Assembly (NCBI RefSeq): GCF_001580535.1
Contig: NZ_LHZA01000154.1
Location: forward strand, 1 to 64,000
From: Acetobacter cerevisiae
GTDB taxonomy: Bacteria; Pseudomonadota; Alphaproteobacteria; Acetobacterales; Acetobacteraceae
Reading direction: 5' to 3'
Length of the DNA: 64,000 nt
Within the stretch, counting starts at the first letter, position 1. Each line of letters starts with the position of its first letter. Positions 25,717 to 34,134 of this stretch are shown here, piece by piece. The notes beneath the pieces are model-generated. The model had not been told where the DNA came from, did no database searches, and was given only the letters and a program-made list of their open reading frames with translations. A program made the position numbers and the translations under genes.

Positions 25717-28449
25717 TCAGTCCGCCTTTTTCTTCCGTGTGGCGGGCTTTTTGGCCGGAGCCTCAGCGCCATCTTCTGCCGTGGTTTTCTTGGCCGCCGT
25801 TTTACGGGTGGTCGTTTTTTTCGCAGCCGTTGTGGTCTTGCTGGCAGCCTTTTTGGTGGCTGTTTTTGGCTCAGCCTTGGTTGCGGTCTTTTTGGCGGCA
25901 GTCTTGGTCGTGGTTTTCTTTTTGGCCCCGGCTTTGGCTTTCAGGGGTTTGCCCTTTTCAGCCAATAGCGCCACAGCCTCATCCAGCGTGACCTCGTTCA
26001 TATCCGTGCCACGTGGCAGGGTGGCGACCATATTGCCATGCTGCGCATAGGGACCAAAGCGGCCCTTGCGGATCATAACCGGTTCACCATCCTTGGGGTG
26101 CACGCCCATGTTGCGGATGGAGGCCAGCTTTTTGGCCAGCGCATCCACCGCGCGGTTCAGCCCGATGGTCAGAACGTCGTCGTCTTTATCGAGAGAGCCG
26201 TAGATCGCGCCCATTTTCACGTAGGGGCCAAAGCGACCCAGACCCGCTTCAATCGGTTCACCGCTTTCCGGGTGCAGGCCGACAAGGCGCGGGAGGGAGA
26301 GCAGACCTACAGCCTGATCCAGCGTGATAGCTTCTCCATCCATGCCTTTGGGAAGCGAGGCGCGTTTGGGTTTGGCTTTCTTATCCGCCGGGTCCGGTTC
26401 GCCCTGCTGCACATACAGACCATATGGGCCCTGACGCACGGTGATGTCCTCACCCGTATCCGGATGCTGACCCAGCACGCGCATGCCGTCTTTCAGAGCA
26501 GCGCCATCGCCATCTTCCGCGCTGTCGGAGGACAGGCGGCGGGTGAAGGAGCATTCCGGATAATTGGAGCAGCCGATAAACGCCCCGTAACGGCCCAGCT
26601 TGAGGCCGAGACGCCCCGTGCCACAGGCGGTGCAATGGCGCGGGTCAGACCCGTCCTCACGCGGCGGGAAGAAGAACGGCCCAAGATCCTTATCGAGTGC
26701 ATTCAGCACGTCGGTAATGGTCAGATCCTTGGTGTCCGACACCGCTTTGGAGAACGCATCCCAGAAGTTGGCCAGAACGTGTTTCCACTCGGCCCGGCCG
26801 TCGGAAATATCGTCCAGCAGTTCTTCAAGGCTGGCGGTGAAGGTGGTGTCCACATACCGCTCAAAGAACGAGACGAGAAACGCCGTGACCAGACGCCCGC
26901 GCGCTTCGGGGATGAAGCGACGGTTTTCCAGCGTGACGTAGTTGCGGTCTCGCAGCACAGTCAGGATGGAGGCGTAAGTGGAAGGGCGGCCAATGCCGAT
27001 TTCTTCCATCTTTTTGACCAGAGACGCTTCCGAGAAGCGCGGCGGCGGCTGCGTGAAGTGCTGGTCCGCCGCAACGCTTTCGCGCTTCAGCGGGTCCTTT
27101 TCCTTCATGGGCGGCAGCATGCGGGAGTCATCATCCGCAGGCTTGTCGCTATCATCCCGACCTTCGGTGTAGAGGCGCAGGAAGCCGTCAAAGGTAATGA
27201 TGGAGCCGTTGGCGCGCAGCACCGTCTTGCCGGACGGACCAGCAATATCGACGGCAACCTGATCAAGCGCTGCGGATTCCATCTGGCTGGCGACAGCACG
27301 CTTCCAGATCAGCTCATACAGGCGGCGCTGTTCCGGGGTGAGGTGCGAGGCCACGGAAGAAGGCGTGCGGAACACATCCGTCGGGCGGATGGCTTCATGC
27401 GCTTCCTGTGCGTTCTTGGCTTTGGAGCTGTAGAAACGCGGCTGGGCGGGGACATACTCCTCGCCAATATGTTTACCGATATGGCCGCGGATGGCGAACA
27501 TGGCCTCTTTGGCCATCTGCACGCCGTCCGTTCGCATATAGGTGATCAGACCGACGGTCTCGCCGCCCAGATCAATGCCTTCATAAAGCTGCTGCGCCGT
27601 CCGCATGGTGACCTGCGCGCCCATGCCCAGCTTGCGGGAGGCTTCCTGCTGCAAGGTAGACGTGGTGAAGGGCGGCTGCGGGTTACGGCGAACCTTGCGG
27701 CGTTCGACCGACTGAACGGACAGGTTTTCCGCTTCCACTGCCTTTTTGGCAGCGGCAGCCTGTTCCTCGTTGCTCAGATCAAACTGGTCGAGCTTTTTGC
27801 CATCCAGATGCGTAAGGCGAGCGGTAAACGGCGCGCCAGCCGGTGTGGCGAGCGCTGCCTGCACCGTCCAGTATTCGCGCGGTTTGAAGACCTCAATCTC
27901 GGCTTCCCGCTCACAGATCAGCCGCAGGGCGACGGACTGCACACGGCCCGCACTGCGGGAGCCGGGCAGCTTGCGCCACAGAACCGGGGAGAGCGTGAAC
28001 CCTACCAGATAATCCAGCGCACGGCGGGCCAGATACGCCTCAATCAGCGGCATATCGAGGTCACGCGGGTGGGCCATGGCGGTTTTGATGGCGCTTTTGG
28101 TGATCTCGTTGAAGGTGACGCGCTGGACGTCTACCCCCTTCAGCGCTTTCTTTTCTTCCAGCATGGCGCGGACGTGCCAGGAAATTGCTTCCCCTTCACG
28201 ATCCGGGTCAGTGGCGAGATAGAGCGTTTTGGCGCCTTTCAGAGCCTTGATGATGGCGGCAACCTGCTTGTTGCCCCGCTCATCGGCCTGCCAGGACATG
28301 GCAAAATCTTCGTCCGGGCGCACGGAGCCATCCTTGGGCGGGAGGTCCCGCACATGCCCAAAGGAGGCCAGCACCGTATAGTTATCGCCCAGATATTTGT
28401 TGATCGTTTTCGCCTTTGCGGGCGATTCGACCACCACAACGTCAGTCAT
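25717..28449 (-). CDS. topA: DNA topoisomerase I
   Basis: Type IA topoisomerase that relaxes negative supercoils. The N-terminal TOPRIM domain has VVVESPAKAKTINKYLG and ATDPDREGEAISWH; the catalytic tyrosine is in GLITYMRTDGVQM; GRPSTYASILTVLRDR is also present. One zinc ribbon is visible (CTACGTGRLG, FIGCSNYPEC), then C-terminal repeats (ITVRQGPYGLYVQQG, GRFGPYVKMGAIY, GRFGPYAQHGNMV). The final 75 or so residues are a Lys/Ala/Thr-rich, histone-like tail (KAGAKKKTTTKTAAKK) that probably binds DNA. 910 residues. Confidence 0.96.
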   Translation of the reverse strand: MTDVVVVESPAKAKTINKYLGDNYTVLASFGHVRDLPPKDGSVRPDEDFAMSWQADERGNKQVAAIIKALKGAKTLYLATDPDREGEAISWHVRAMLEEKKALKGVDVQRVTFNEITKSAIKTAMAHPRDLDMPLIEAYLARRALDYLVGFTLSPVLWRKLPGSRSAGRVQSVALRLICEREAEIEVFKPREYWTVQAALATPAGAPFTARLTHLDGKKLDQFDLSNEEQAAAAKKAVEAENLSVQSVERRKVRRNPQPPFTTSTLQQEASRKLGMGAQVTMRTAQQLYEGIDLGGETVGLITYMRTDGVQMAKEAMFAIRGHIGKHIGEEYVPAQPRFYSSKAKNAQEAHEAIRPTDVFRTPSSVASHLTPEQRRLYELIWKRAVASQMESAALDQVAVDIAGPSGKTVLRANGSIITFDGFLRLYTEGRDDSDKPADDDSRMLPPMKEKDPLKRESVAADQHFTQPPPRFSEASLVKKMEEIGIGRPSTYASILTVLRDRNYVTLENRRFIPEARGRLVTAFLVSFFERYVDTTFTASLEELLDDISDGRAEWKHVLANFWDAFSKAVSDTKDLTITDVLNALDKDLGPFFFPPREDGSDPRHCTACGTGRLGLKLGRYGAFIGCSNYPECSFTRRLSSDSAEDGDGAALKDGMRVLGQHPDTGEDITVRQGPYGLYVQQGEPDPADKKAKPKRASLPKGMDGEAITLDQAVGLLSLPRLVGLHPESGEPIEAGLGRFGPYVKMGAIYGSLDKDDDVLTIGLNRAVDALAKKLASIRNMGVHPKDGEPVMIRKGRFGPYAQHGNMVATLPRGTDMNEVTLDEAVALLAEKGKPLKAKAGAKKKTTTKTAAKKTATKAEPKTATKKAASKTTTAAKKTTTRKTAAKKTTAEDGAEAPAKKPATRKKKAD

Positions 28450-28482
28450 ACTCTCTCCGACCTGCCGGAAGCAGCACCTAGA

Positions 28483-29829
28483 TCAGCCGTTTTTGCCATG
28501 ACTGGCGGCACGAACAACACGCCCACCGGGGAGTGAGTCCAGACAGCCAGAAAGCTCAAGTTCCGTGAGCACGGTCAAGACGGCGGAAGCTGAGAACTGG
28601 CAGCGCCTAACCAGATCGTCAACCGCTATGGGCGTAAAGGAGAGCAGATCAAGCACTTTTTCCCGCACGGTCTCACACGTTTCTGCGAGGGGTGGGGGTG
28701 GTTGTGTTGTGACAGAAGGGGAACTGGGGACGGACGAGGCGGAGGGACTGGAAACACGCTGCAACGGCGGCAGAGCGCCAGTTTGCGGGTCTCCCGTGGT
28801 CCTGCCGGAAGCGGGTTGTGAGGCTCTGGCGGTGTTCGCTTTTTCTTCTGTTTCAGGCGCATCTGAAATGCTGAGTGAAAAAGAGTGTTGCGGAGTCTGC
28901 GGGCGGTCCGGAACGGTCTGCAAACGCGGGGCTTGCGGGAAAAGTGATGGGGATGAGGTGGTGCGCGAGGGTGCTGGGAACACCACCGGTGGCAGGTGCG
29001 GCAGGATGTCGGCGACGGTCTCTGTCAGCACCGCGCCGTTGCGCAGCAGGTCATTACTGCCCCGGCAGCGGGGGTCCAGCGGGGAGCCGGGGACGGCGAA
29101 GAGTTCCCGCCCATACTCGCCGACCAGCCGGGCGGTAATGAGCGAGCCGGATTTAGGGGCGGCTTCCACCACCACGCAGCCAAGCGTCATCCCGGCAATC
29201 AGCCGGTTGCGGCGCGGAAAATGGCGATTGAGCGGCGCCGTCCCGAGCGGCGCTTCCGTCACCACGGCCCCTTTTTCCGCGATTTCCGCTTGTAGGTGAG
29301 CATTCTGGAGGGGGTAGGGTTTGTCCAGCCCACCGGCAATGGCGGCCACCGTCAGGCCTTGCCGGTGCAGTGCGCCTTTATGGGCTGCGGTATCAATCCC
29401 GCGCGCCAGACCGGAGACGACCGACACACCGGCTTCCACCAGTTCCGTCGCCAGACTTTCCGCCAGCCGCAGGCCGGAGGACGATGCATTACGTGCGCCA
29501 ATCAGGCCGATGCCGGGTTTGCTGAGAGCGGCGACGTCCCCCAGCACGCTCAGAACAGGTGGGGCGTCGGGGATTTCTTTCAGGAGGAAAGGGTAATCGG
29601 CATCCAGTAGCGTGAGGATGCGGCCCCCCATGTGAAGGGTAGCTTCAATTTCCCGCAGAATACTGTCTTGTGAGGGGATAACCAGCGGCACCCGTCCGCG
29701 CTGGGGGAGGCGGGGTAAGGCCTCAAGCGCTGCCTCGGCTGTGTGATACTGGCTGAGCAGCCGCCGCCATGTGCGTGGCCCCACAGACTCGGTGCGGGCC
29801 AGACGCAGGCAGGCGACAAGCGTGTTCAT
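28483..29829 (-). CDS. dprA: DNA processing protein DprA
   Basis: DprA (Smf) protects incoming single-stranded DNA in transformation and loads RecA. The SAM-like N-terminus (LRLARTESVGPRTWRRLLS) precedes a Rossmann domain with GIGLIGARNASSSGLRLA, VVSGLARGIDTAAHKGAL, HFPRRNRLIAG and LFAVPGSPLDPRCRGSNDLL. A Pro/Ser/Thr-rich linker of about 100 residues (roughly 295-390) leads to a C-terminal winged-helix DML1-like domain (VREKVLDLLSFTPIAVDDLV). The linker makes it 448 residues, longer than the usual 360-390. It overlaps plsY by 4 bp; comEC lies 4.3 kb away. Confidence 0.93.
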   Translation of the reverse strand: MNTLVACLRLARTESVGPRTWRRLLSQYHTAEAALEALPRLPQRGRVPLVIPSQDSILREIEATLHMGGRILTLLDADYPFLLKEIPDAPPVLSVLGDVAALSKPGIGLIGARNASSSGLRLAESLATELVEAGVSVVSGLARGIDTAAHKGALHRQGLTVAAIAGGLDKPYPLQNAHLQAEIAEKGAVVTEAPLGTAPLNRHFPRRNRLIAGMTLGCVVVEAAPKSGSLITARLVGEYGRELFAVPGSPLDPRCRGSNDLLRNGAVLTETVADILPHLPPVVFPAPSRTTSSPSLFPQAPRLQTVPDRPQTPQHSFSLSISDAPETEEKANTARASQPASGRTTGDPQTGALPPLQRVSSPSASSVPSSPSVTTQPPPPLAETCETVREKVLDLLSFTPIAVDDLVRRCQFSASAVLTVLTELELSGCLDSLPGGRVVRAASHGKNG

Positions 29830-30470
29830 TTTTGTTTGGGAGGAACCCGGGGTTCGGTGCCGTTGAGGATACGGCCAATATTCGCGCTATGTCGCATGAG
29901 CACCAGCAGGCTGATCAGCAGCACGGCCATAGGCTTGCCGGACGCCTGAAAACTGAACCCGTAAAGAGCCAGCGTAACAAACGGCATGATGATGAAGGCC
30001 GCCAGCGCCCCGGCGGAGGAAATGCGGGTCAGCTTGGCGACACCCAGCCATGCCGCGCAGCCGATCAGCCCCGTAATGGGGGAAAGCGCCAGCAGCGCAC
30101 CAAGCCCGGTGGCAACACCCTTACCGCCTTTAAAGCCGAGGAAGATCGGGTAGCAATGCCCGACCACGACAGCCAGCGCAGTGACGGCGAGAATCCGGTC
30201 TGAAAAGTCCGGCGGCGTCATGATCCACGCAATCATGACAGCCAGCGCGCCTTTGGCTGCATCCAGCCCCAGTGTGGCGGCGGCCAGATCTTTCCGGCCT
30301 GTGCGCAGCACATTGGTAGCCCCGATATTGCCGGAGCCAATTTTGCGCAGGTCGCCCACGCCAGCCACATTGGTCAGGATCAGGCCGAACGGCACACTGC
30401 CCAGCACGTATCCCATGAATGCCATGGCCGCGAGCAGCCACAGCGCATAGGAGGGGAGGTCGGACATCAT
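29826..30470 (-). CDS. plsY: Glycerol-3-phosphate acyltransferase PlsY
   Basis: Inner-membrane enzyme transferring an acyl group from acyl-phosphate to glycerol-3-phosphate, the first step of phospholipid synthesis. 214 residues, several membrane helices. Family motifs: GSVPFGLILTNVAGVGDLR, GSGNIGATNVLR and FLGFKGGKGVATGLGALLAL. The second of a tightly coupled minus-strand set: its ATG overlaps the pyrC' stop and its stop overlaps the dprA start. plsC is at 47680 in this window. Confidence 0.95.
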   Translation of the reverse strand: MMSDLPSYALWLLAAMAFMGYVLGSVPFGLILTNVAGVGDLRKIGSGNIGATNVLRTGRKDLAAATLGLDAAKGALAVMIAWIMTPPDFSDRILAVTALAVVVGHCYPIFLGFKGGKGVATGLGALLALSPITGLIGCAAWLGVAKLTRISSAGALAAFIIMPFVTLALYGFSFQASGKPMAVLLISLLVLMRHSANIGRILNGTEPRVPPKQK

Positions 30471-31759
30471 GCTGCGGAGGCTCCGTAAACGCGGCGTCCG
30501 CCCTTCCAGGTGCCCAGCACACGGCCTTCCAGCGGTCGGCCATCAAAGGGGGTGTTCTGCGCACGGCCCGGCAGTTTGCCAGCCTGCACCAGCCAGCTCT
30601 GGTCCGGCGCAAACAGGCAGAGGTCTGCCGCAGCCCCCGTTGCCAGCGTGCCGCAGGCAGCACCCAGCAGCGCGGAGGGTTTATGCGTCAGCAGGGCAAG
30701 GGCCTGTGGCAGCGTAAGCGTGCCGTCATGCACCCGTGCCAGTGTGACACCCAGTAGCGTGACCATGCCAGTGCCGCCTGTGGCCGCCTGCGCAAACGGC
30801 AGGCGTTTATCATCGGCGTCACGCGGCAGGTGGTCGGACGCGATGGCGTCAATCGTGCCATCGGCCAGTGCCGCACAGATTGCCAGACGGTCTTCTTCAG
30901 AGCGCAGCGGCGGTGAGAACTTGGCGTAGGTGCGGAAGTCGCCAATCGCGTTTTCGTTCAGGTCGAAATAATGCGGTGCGGTGTCACACGTCACACGCAG
31001 CCCCCGCGCCTTCGCCTGACGGATCAGTTCGACACCTTCCCCCGTGGAGACATGCCCAAAATGCAGGCGACCCCCGGTGAGTTCGGCCAGACGAATATCC
31101 CGCGCAATCATGATGGCTTCCGCCACCGGCGGAATGCCTGGCAGGCCCATGCGGGTTGCCAGTTCGCCTGCCGTGGCGCAGCCGGAGCCAGCCAGAGAGG
31201 GGTCTTCCGGGTGCTGCACAACCAGAGCGCCGAAGCCGCCCGCGTAGGACAGCGCCAGACGCATCAGGCGGGCAGGGTCAATAGCGCGGGCCCCATCGGT
31301 AAAGGCGACAGCACCGGCTTCATGCAGCAGGCCGATTTCTGCCAGTTCCTGCCCTTTGCAGCCTTTGGTCAGCGCGCCATAGGGGAGGATGGTAATGGCC
31401 CCGGTTTCTTCTCCGCGGCCACGCAGCAGGCGGACCAGAGCGGGGTTATCAATGGCGGGTTCACAGGTGGGCAGCACGGCAATGGTGGTGATGCCACCGG
31501 CAGAGGCCGCGCGGGCCGCGGAGGCAATGGTCTCACGATATTCGTGGCCCGGTTCACCAATTTCCACGCGCATATCGACAAGTCCGGGGCACAGAACAGC
31601 GCCCTGACCGTCAATCACCTCAGCATTCTCCGGCGCGCCTTCGGCTCCGGCTTTGTCCGTGCCGGCAATCTCGCCATTGCGCACCAGCAGGCGGCCCGGC
31701 TGGTCCAGCCCGGAGGCGGGGTCTATCAGGCGGACATTGTCAAAAAGAAGAGTGCTCAT
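30467..31759 (-). CDS. pyrC': Dihydroorotase homologue lacking the HxH metal motif (pseudo-DHOase)
   Basis: Amidohydrolase-fold protein of 430 residues, immediately downstream of pyrB with a 4 bp overlap. Active dihydroorotases have DxHxH after the first strand; here the segment is [13 protein letters not shown], so the two His are Arg64 and Glu66. Later positions are partly kept: Lys in [11 protein letters not shown], His in [10 protein letters not shown], His in [10 protein letters not shown] and Asp in IASDHLPRD. In Pseudomonas, an inactive homologue (PyrC') next to pyrB is needed for assembly of aspartate carbamoyltransferase; the same structural role is inferred. An active pyrC would be elsewhere. 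Confidence 0.82.
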   Translation of the reverse strand: MSTLLFDNVRLIDPASGLDQPGRLLVRNGEIAGTDKAGAEGAPENAEVIDGQGAVLCPGLVDMRVEIGEPGHEYRETIASAARAASAGGITTIAVLPTCEPAIDNPALVRLLRGRGEETGAITILPYGALTKGCKGQELAEIGLLHEAGAVAFTDGARAIDPARLMRLALSYAGGFGALVVQHPEDPSLAGSGCATAGELATRMGLPGIPPVAEAIMIARDIRLAELTGGRLHFGHVSTGEGVELIRQAKARGLRVTCDTAPHYFDLNENAIGDFRTYAKFSPPLRSEEDRLAICAALADGTIDAIASDHLPRDADDKRLPFAQAATGGTGMVTLLGVTLARVHDGTLTLPQALALLTHKPSALLGAACGTLATGAAADLCLFAPDQSWLVQAGKLPGRAQNTPFDGRPLEGRVLGTWKGGRRVYGASAA

Positions 31760-32697
31760 GCGGAATGCCTGCTGCGGGTCAGCCGATCAAGCACGGCCAT
31801 ACGCACAGCCACGCCCATTTCGACCTGTTCCTGAATCACGCTCTGGTCAGAATCGGCCACCAGACTGTCAATTTCCACGCCCCGGTTCATCGGGCCGGGG
31901 TGCATGACCAGTGCGTCCTTGTTCGCCAGAGCCAGACGCCGCTGGTCCAGCCCGTAAAAGCGGAAATATTCCCGCGCGCTGGGGATCATCCCGGAGGACA
32001 TGCGCTCACGCTGCAGGCGCAGCATCATCACCACATCCACGCCACGCAGGCCTTCTTCCATCGTATGGAAGACCTCCACGCCAAGGCTCTTGAAGCCACC
32101 CGGCACGAGCGTTGGCGGGCCAACCACGCGGACCTTGCAGCCCATGGTGGTGAGCAGATGGATATCAGACCGCGCCACGCGGGAATGGGCGACATCCCCG
32201 CAAATAGCGACCGTCAGCCCCCCGAACCCTCCGCAATGGCGGCGGATGGTCAGGGCATCCAGCAGGGCCTGCGTGGGGTGTTCATGCGTGCCATCGCCCG
32301 CATTGACCACACAGGCTTCCACCTTCTGCGCCAGCAGGGCAGGCGCACCGGACTGGGAGTGCCGCACCACTAGCAGGTCTGCCTGCATGGCGTTGAGTGT
32401 GGCCGCCGTATCCAGCAGGGTTTCCCCCTTGTTTACGGAGGACTGCGCCACGGACATGTTGATCACATCCGCGCCCAGACGCTTGCCAGCCAGCTCAAAG
32501 GACGTGCGGGTCCGGGTGCTGTCCTCAAAAAAGAGGTTAATCAGCGTCCGGCCCCGCAGCACGTCTCTTGGCACCTTGCGGGAGCGGTTGAGCAGAGCAT
32601 AGCTTTCGGCCAGATCAAGCAGCGGCTCAATCTGGTCTGGCGTCATGCCTTGCAGACCGAGCAGATGCCGGGAGTGACGGCCGGGGAAGCTAGCCAT
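31756..32697 (-). CDS. pyrB: Aspartate carbamoyltransferase catalytic subunit
   Basis: Joins carbamoyl phosphate and aspartate, the committed step of pyrimidine synthesis. ATG 32697 ([18 protein letters not shown]) overlaps the last codons of gltX by 8 bp; an in-frame start at 32760 would intrude further into gltX. The carbamoyl phosphate loop [13 protein letters not shown], the [11 protein letters not shown] loop, the [17 protein letters not shown] block and the aspartate-binding [11 protein letters not shown] are all intact. 313 residues. No pyrI is present; with pyrC' adjacent, a PyrB-PyrC' holoenzyme is likely. Confidence 0.95.
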   Translation of the reverse strand: MASFPGRHSRHLLGLQGMTPDQIEPLLDLAESYALLNRSRKVPRDVLRGRTLINLFFEDSTRTRTSFELAGKRLGADVINMSVAQSSVNKGETLLDTAATLNAMQADLLVVRHSQSGAPALLAQKVEACVVNAGDGTHEHPTQALLDALTIRRHCGGFGGLTVAICGDVAHSRVARSDIHLLTTMGCKVRVVGPPTLVPGGFKSLGVEVFHTMEEGLRGVDVVMMLRLQRERMSSGMIPSAREYFRFYGLDQRRLALANKDALVMHPGPMNRGVEIDSLVADSDQSVIQEQVEMGVAVRMAVLDRLTRSRHSA

Positions 32698-34096
32698 GCA
32701 GAACAGCTCCGATGCGTGCGAGCGTTTCGTCCTTACCCAGAGCCGCCAGCGTGGCATCAATCCCCGGGGAGGTGTTGGAGCCTGTCACCGCAGCGCGCAC
32801 TGGCTGGGCAACCTGACCGAGCTTGTGCTCGCCAGCTTCCGCAAAGCGGCGCAGGGCGGCATCAATGTTTTCCGGCGTGAAGTCTTCCACCGCAGCCAGT
32901 TCACGCGCCAGACCATCCAGAATGGTGCGGGCTTCCGGCGTGAGGATTTTTTCTGCCTTGGCATTGAAGCTCAGCGGCACGTGGCGGCCGAGGAAGGCGG
33001 CGCTGTCAGCCAGTTCCACCAGCGTGCGGGCGCGCTCTTTCAGGCCGGGCATCAGGGCCAGAACGCGGGCGCGGACGGTGTCATCCGTGCTCACACCCTC
33101 AACGGCTTTCAGGCGATCCATCACGTCATTGGTCAGGCGCTCATCATCAGCCTGACGCATCCAGACGGCGTTGATGTGCAGCAGTTTGGCGTAATCCATG
33201 CGGGAGGGGGAGCGGCCCACGCCGTCCAGATCGAACAGCTTGATCTGTTCTTCACGAGACAGGATTTCCGCATCGCCGTGGCCCCAGCCCAGACGCAGCA
33301 GATAGTTGCACAGGGCTTCCGGCAGGTAGCCTTCATCACGGAATTCCACAACGGACTGTGCGCCGTGACGTTTGGACAGTTTGGCACCATCCGGCCCGTG
33401 GATGAGCGGCAGATGTGCAAAGCGCGGCAGATCCCAGCCCATGGCGCGGTAAATCATGGCCTGACGGAAGGTGTTGGTCAGATGGTCATCACCGCGAATA
33501 ACGTGGGTGATGTCCATGTCATGGTCATCCACCACCACGGCGTGCTGGTAGGTGGGGGTGCCATCGGAGCGCAGGATAATCATGTCATCCAGCTCGGCAT
33601 TGGCTACGCGGACTTCGCCCTGAACCAGATCTTCAATAACAGTTTCGCCCTCACGCGGGGCTTTGATGCGCACGGCATAGGGTGCGCCGGCAGGGGCTTC
33701 GGACGGGTCACGGTCGCGCCACATCCCGTTGTAACGGGGCGGCTTGCCGTTTGCCATTGCGTCCTCACGCATCTGCTTGAGTTCTTCAGGCGTGCAATAG
33801 CACTTGTAGGCCAGACCTTTTTCCAGCAGTTCCAGCGCCACTTCCGTGTGGCGGTCCTGCCGGGTGGACTGAAAGACAGGTTTTTCATCTGCCGTAATGC
33901 CCATCCAGGCCAGCCCGTCGAAAATAACATCGACAGCCTGTTGGGTGGACCGTTCACGGTCGGTATCCTCAATACGCAGGAGGAATTCGCCGCCGTGATG
34001 ACGGGCAAACAGAAAGTTGAACAGGGCCGCGCGGGCGTTGCCGATATGCAGCAGGCCGGTCGGACTCGGGGCAAAGCGTGTGCGGATCGTCGTCAT
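32690..34096 (-). CDS. gltX: Glutamyl-tRNA synthetase
   Basis: Class Ib synthetase charging tRNA-Glu (and probably tRNA-Gln for amidation). ATG 34096 ([20 protein letters not shown]) is chosen since AAGGA lies upstream and the HIGH-like HIGN is then correctly near residue 16. KMSKS-like motif: [13 protein letters not shown]. 468 residues, normal. The C-terminal anticodon-binding domain is helical. Divergent from comEC with a 38 bp gap that must carry both promoters or overlap the coding ends. Confidence 0.95.
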   Translation of the reverse strand: MTTIRTRFAPSPTGLLHIGNARAALFNFLFARHHGGEFLLRIEDTDRERSTQQAVDVIFDGLAWMGITADEKPVFQSTRQDRHTEVALELLEKGLAYKCYCTPEELKQMREDAMANGKPPRYNGMWRDRDPSEAPAGAPYAVRIKAPREGETVIEDLVQGEVRVANAELDDMIILRSDGTPTYQHAVVVDDHDMDITHVIRGDDHLTNTFRQAMIYRAMGWDLPRFAHLPLIHGPDGAKLSKRHGAQSVVEFRDEGYLPEALCNYLLRLGWGHGDAEILSREEQIKLFDLDGVGRSPSRMDYAKLLHINAVWMRQADDERLTNDVMDRLKAVEGVSTDDTVRARVLALMPGLKERARTLVELADSAAFLGRHVPLSFNAKAEKILTPEARTILDGLARELAAVEDFTPENIDAALRRFAEAGEHKLGQVAQPVRAAVTGSNTSPGIDATLAALGKDETLARIGAVLHG

Positions 34097-34134
34097 GGGG
34101 CGCATCCTTATCACGCACACACGCGGGGAGCCAT

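Noticed and set aside
26038-28536. 832-codon plus-strand open frame opposite topA
   Set aside because: Antisense shadow; His/Arg/Gly-rich with no recognisable domain, while topA is complete.
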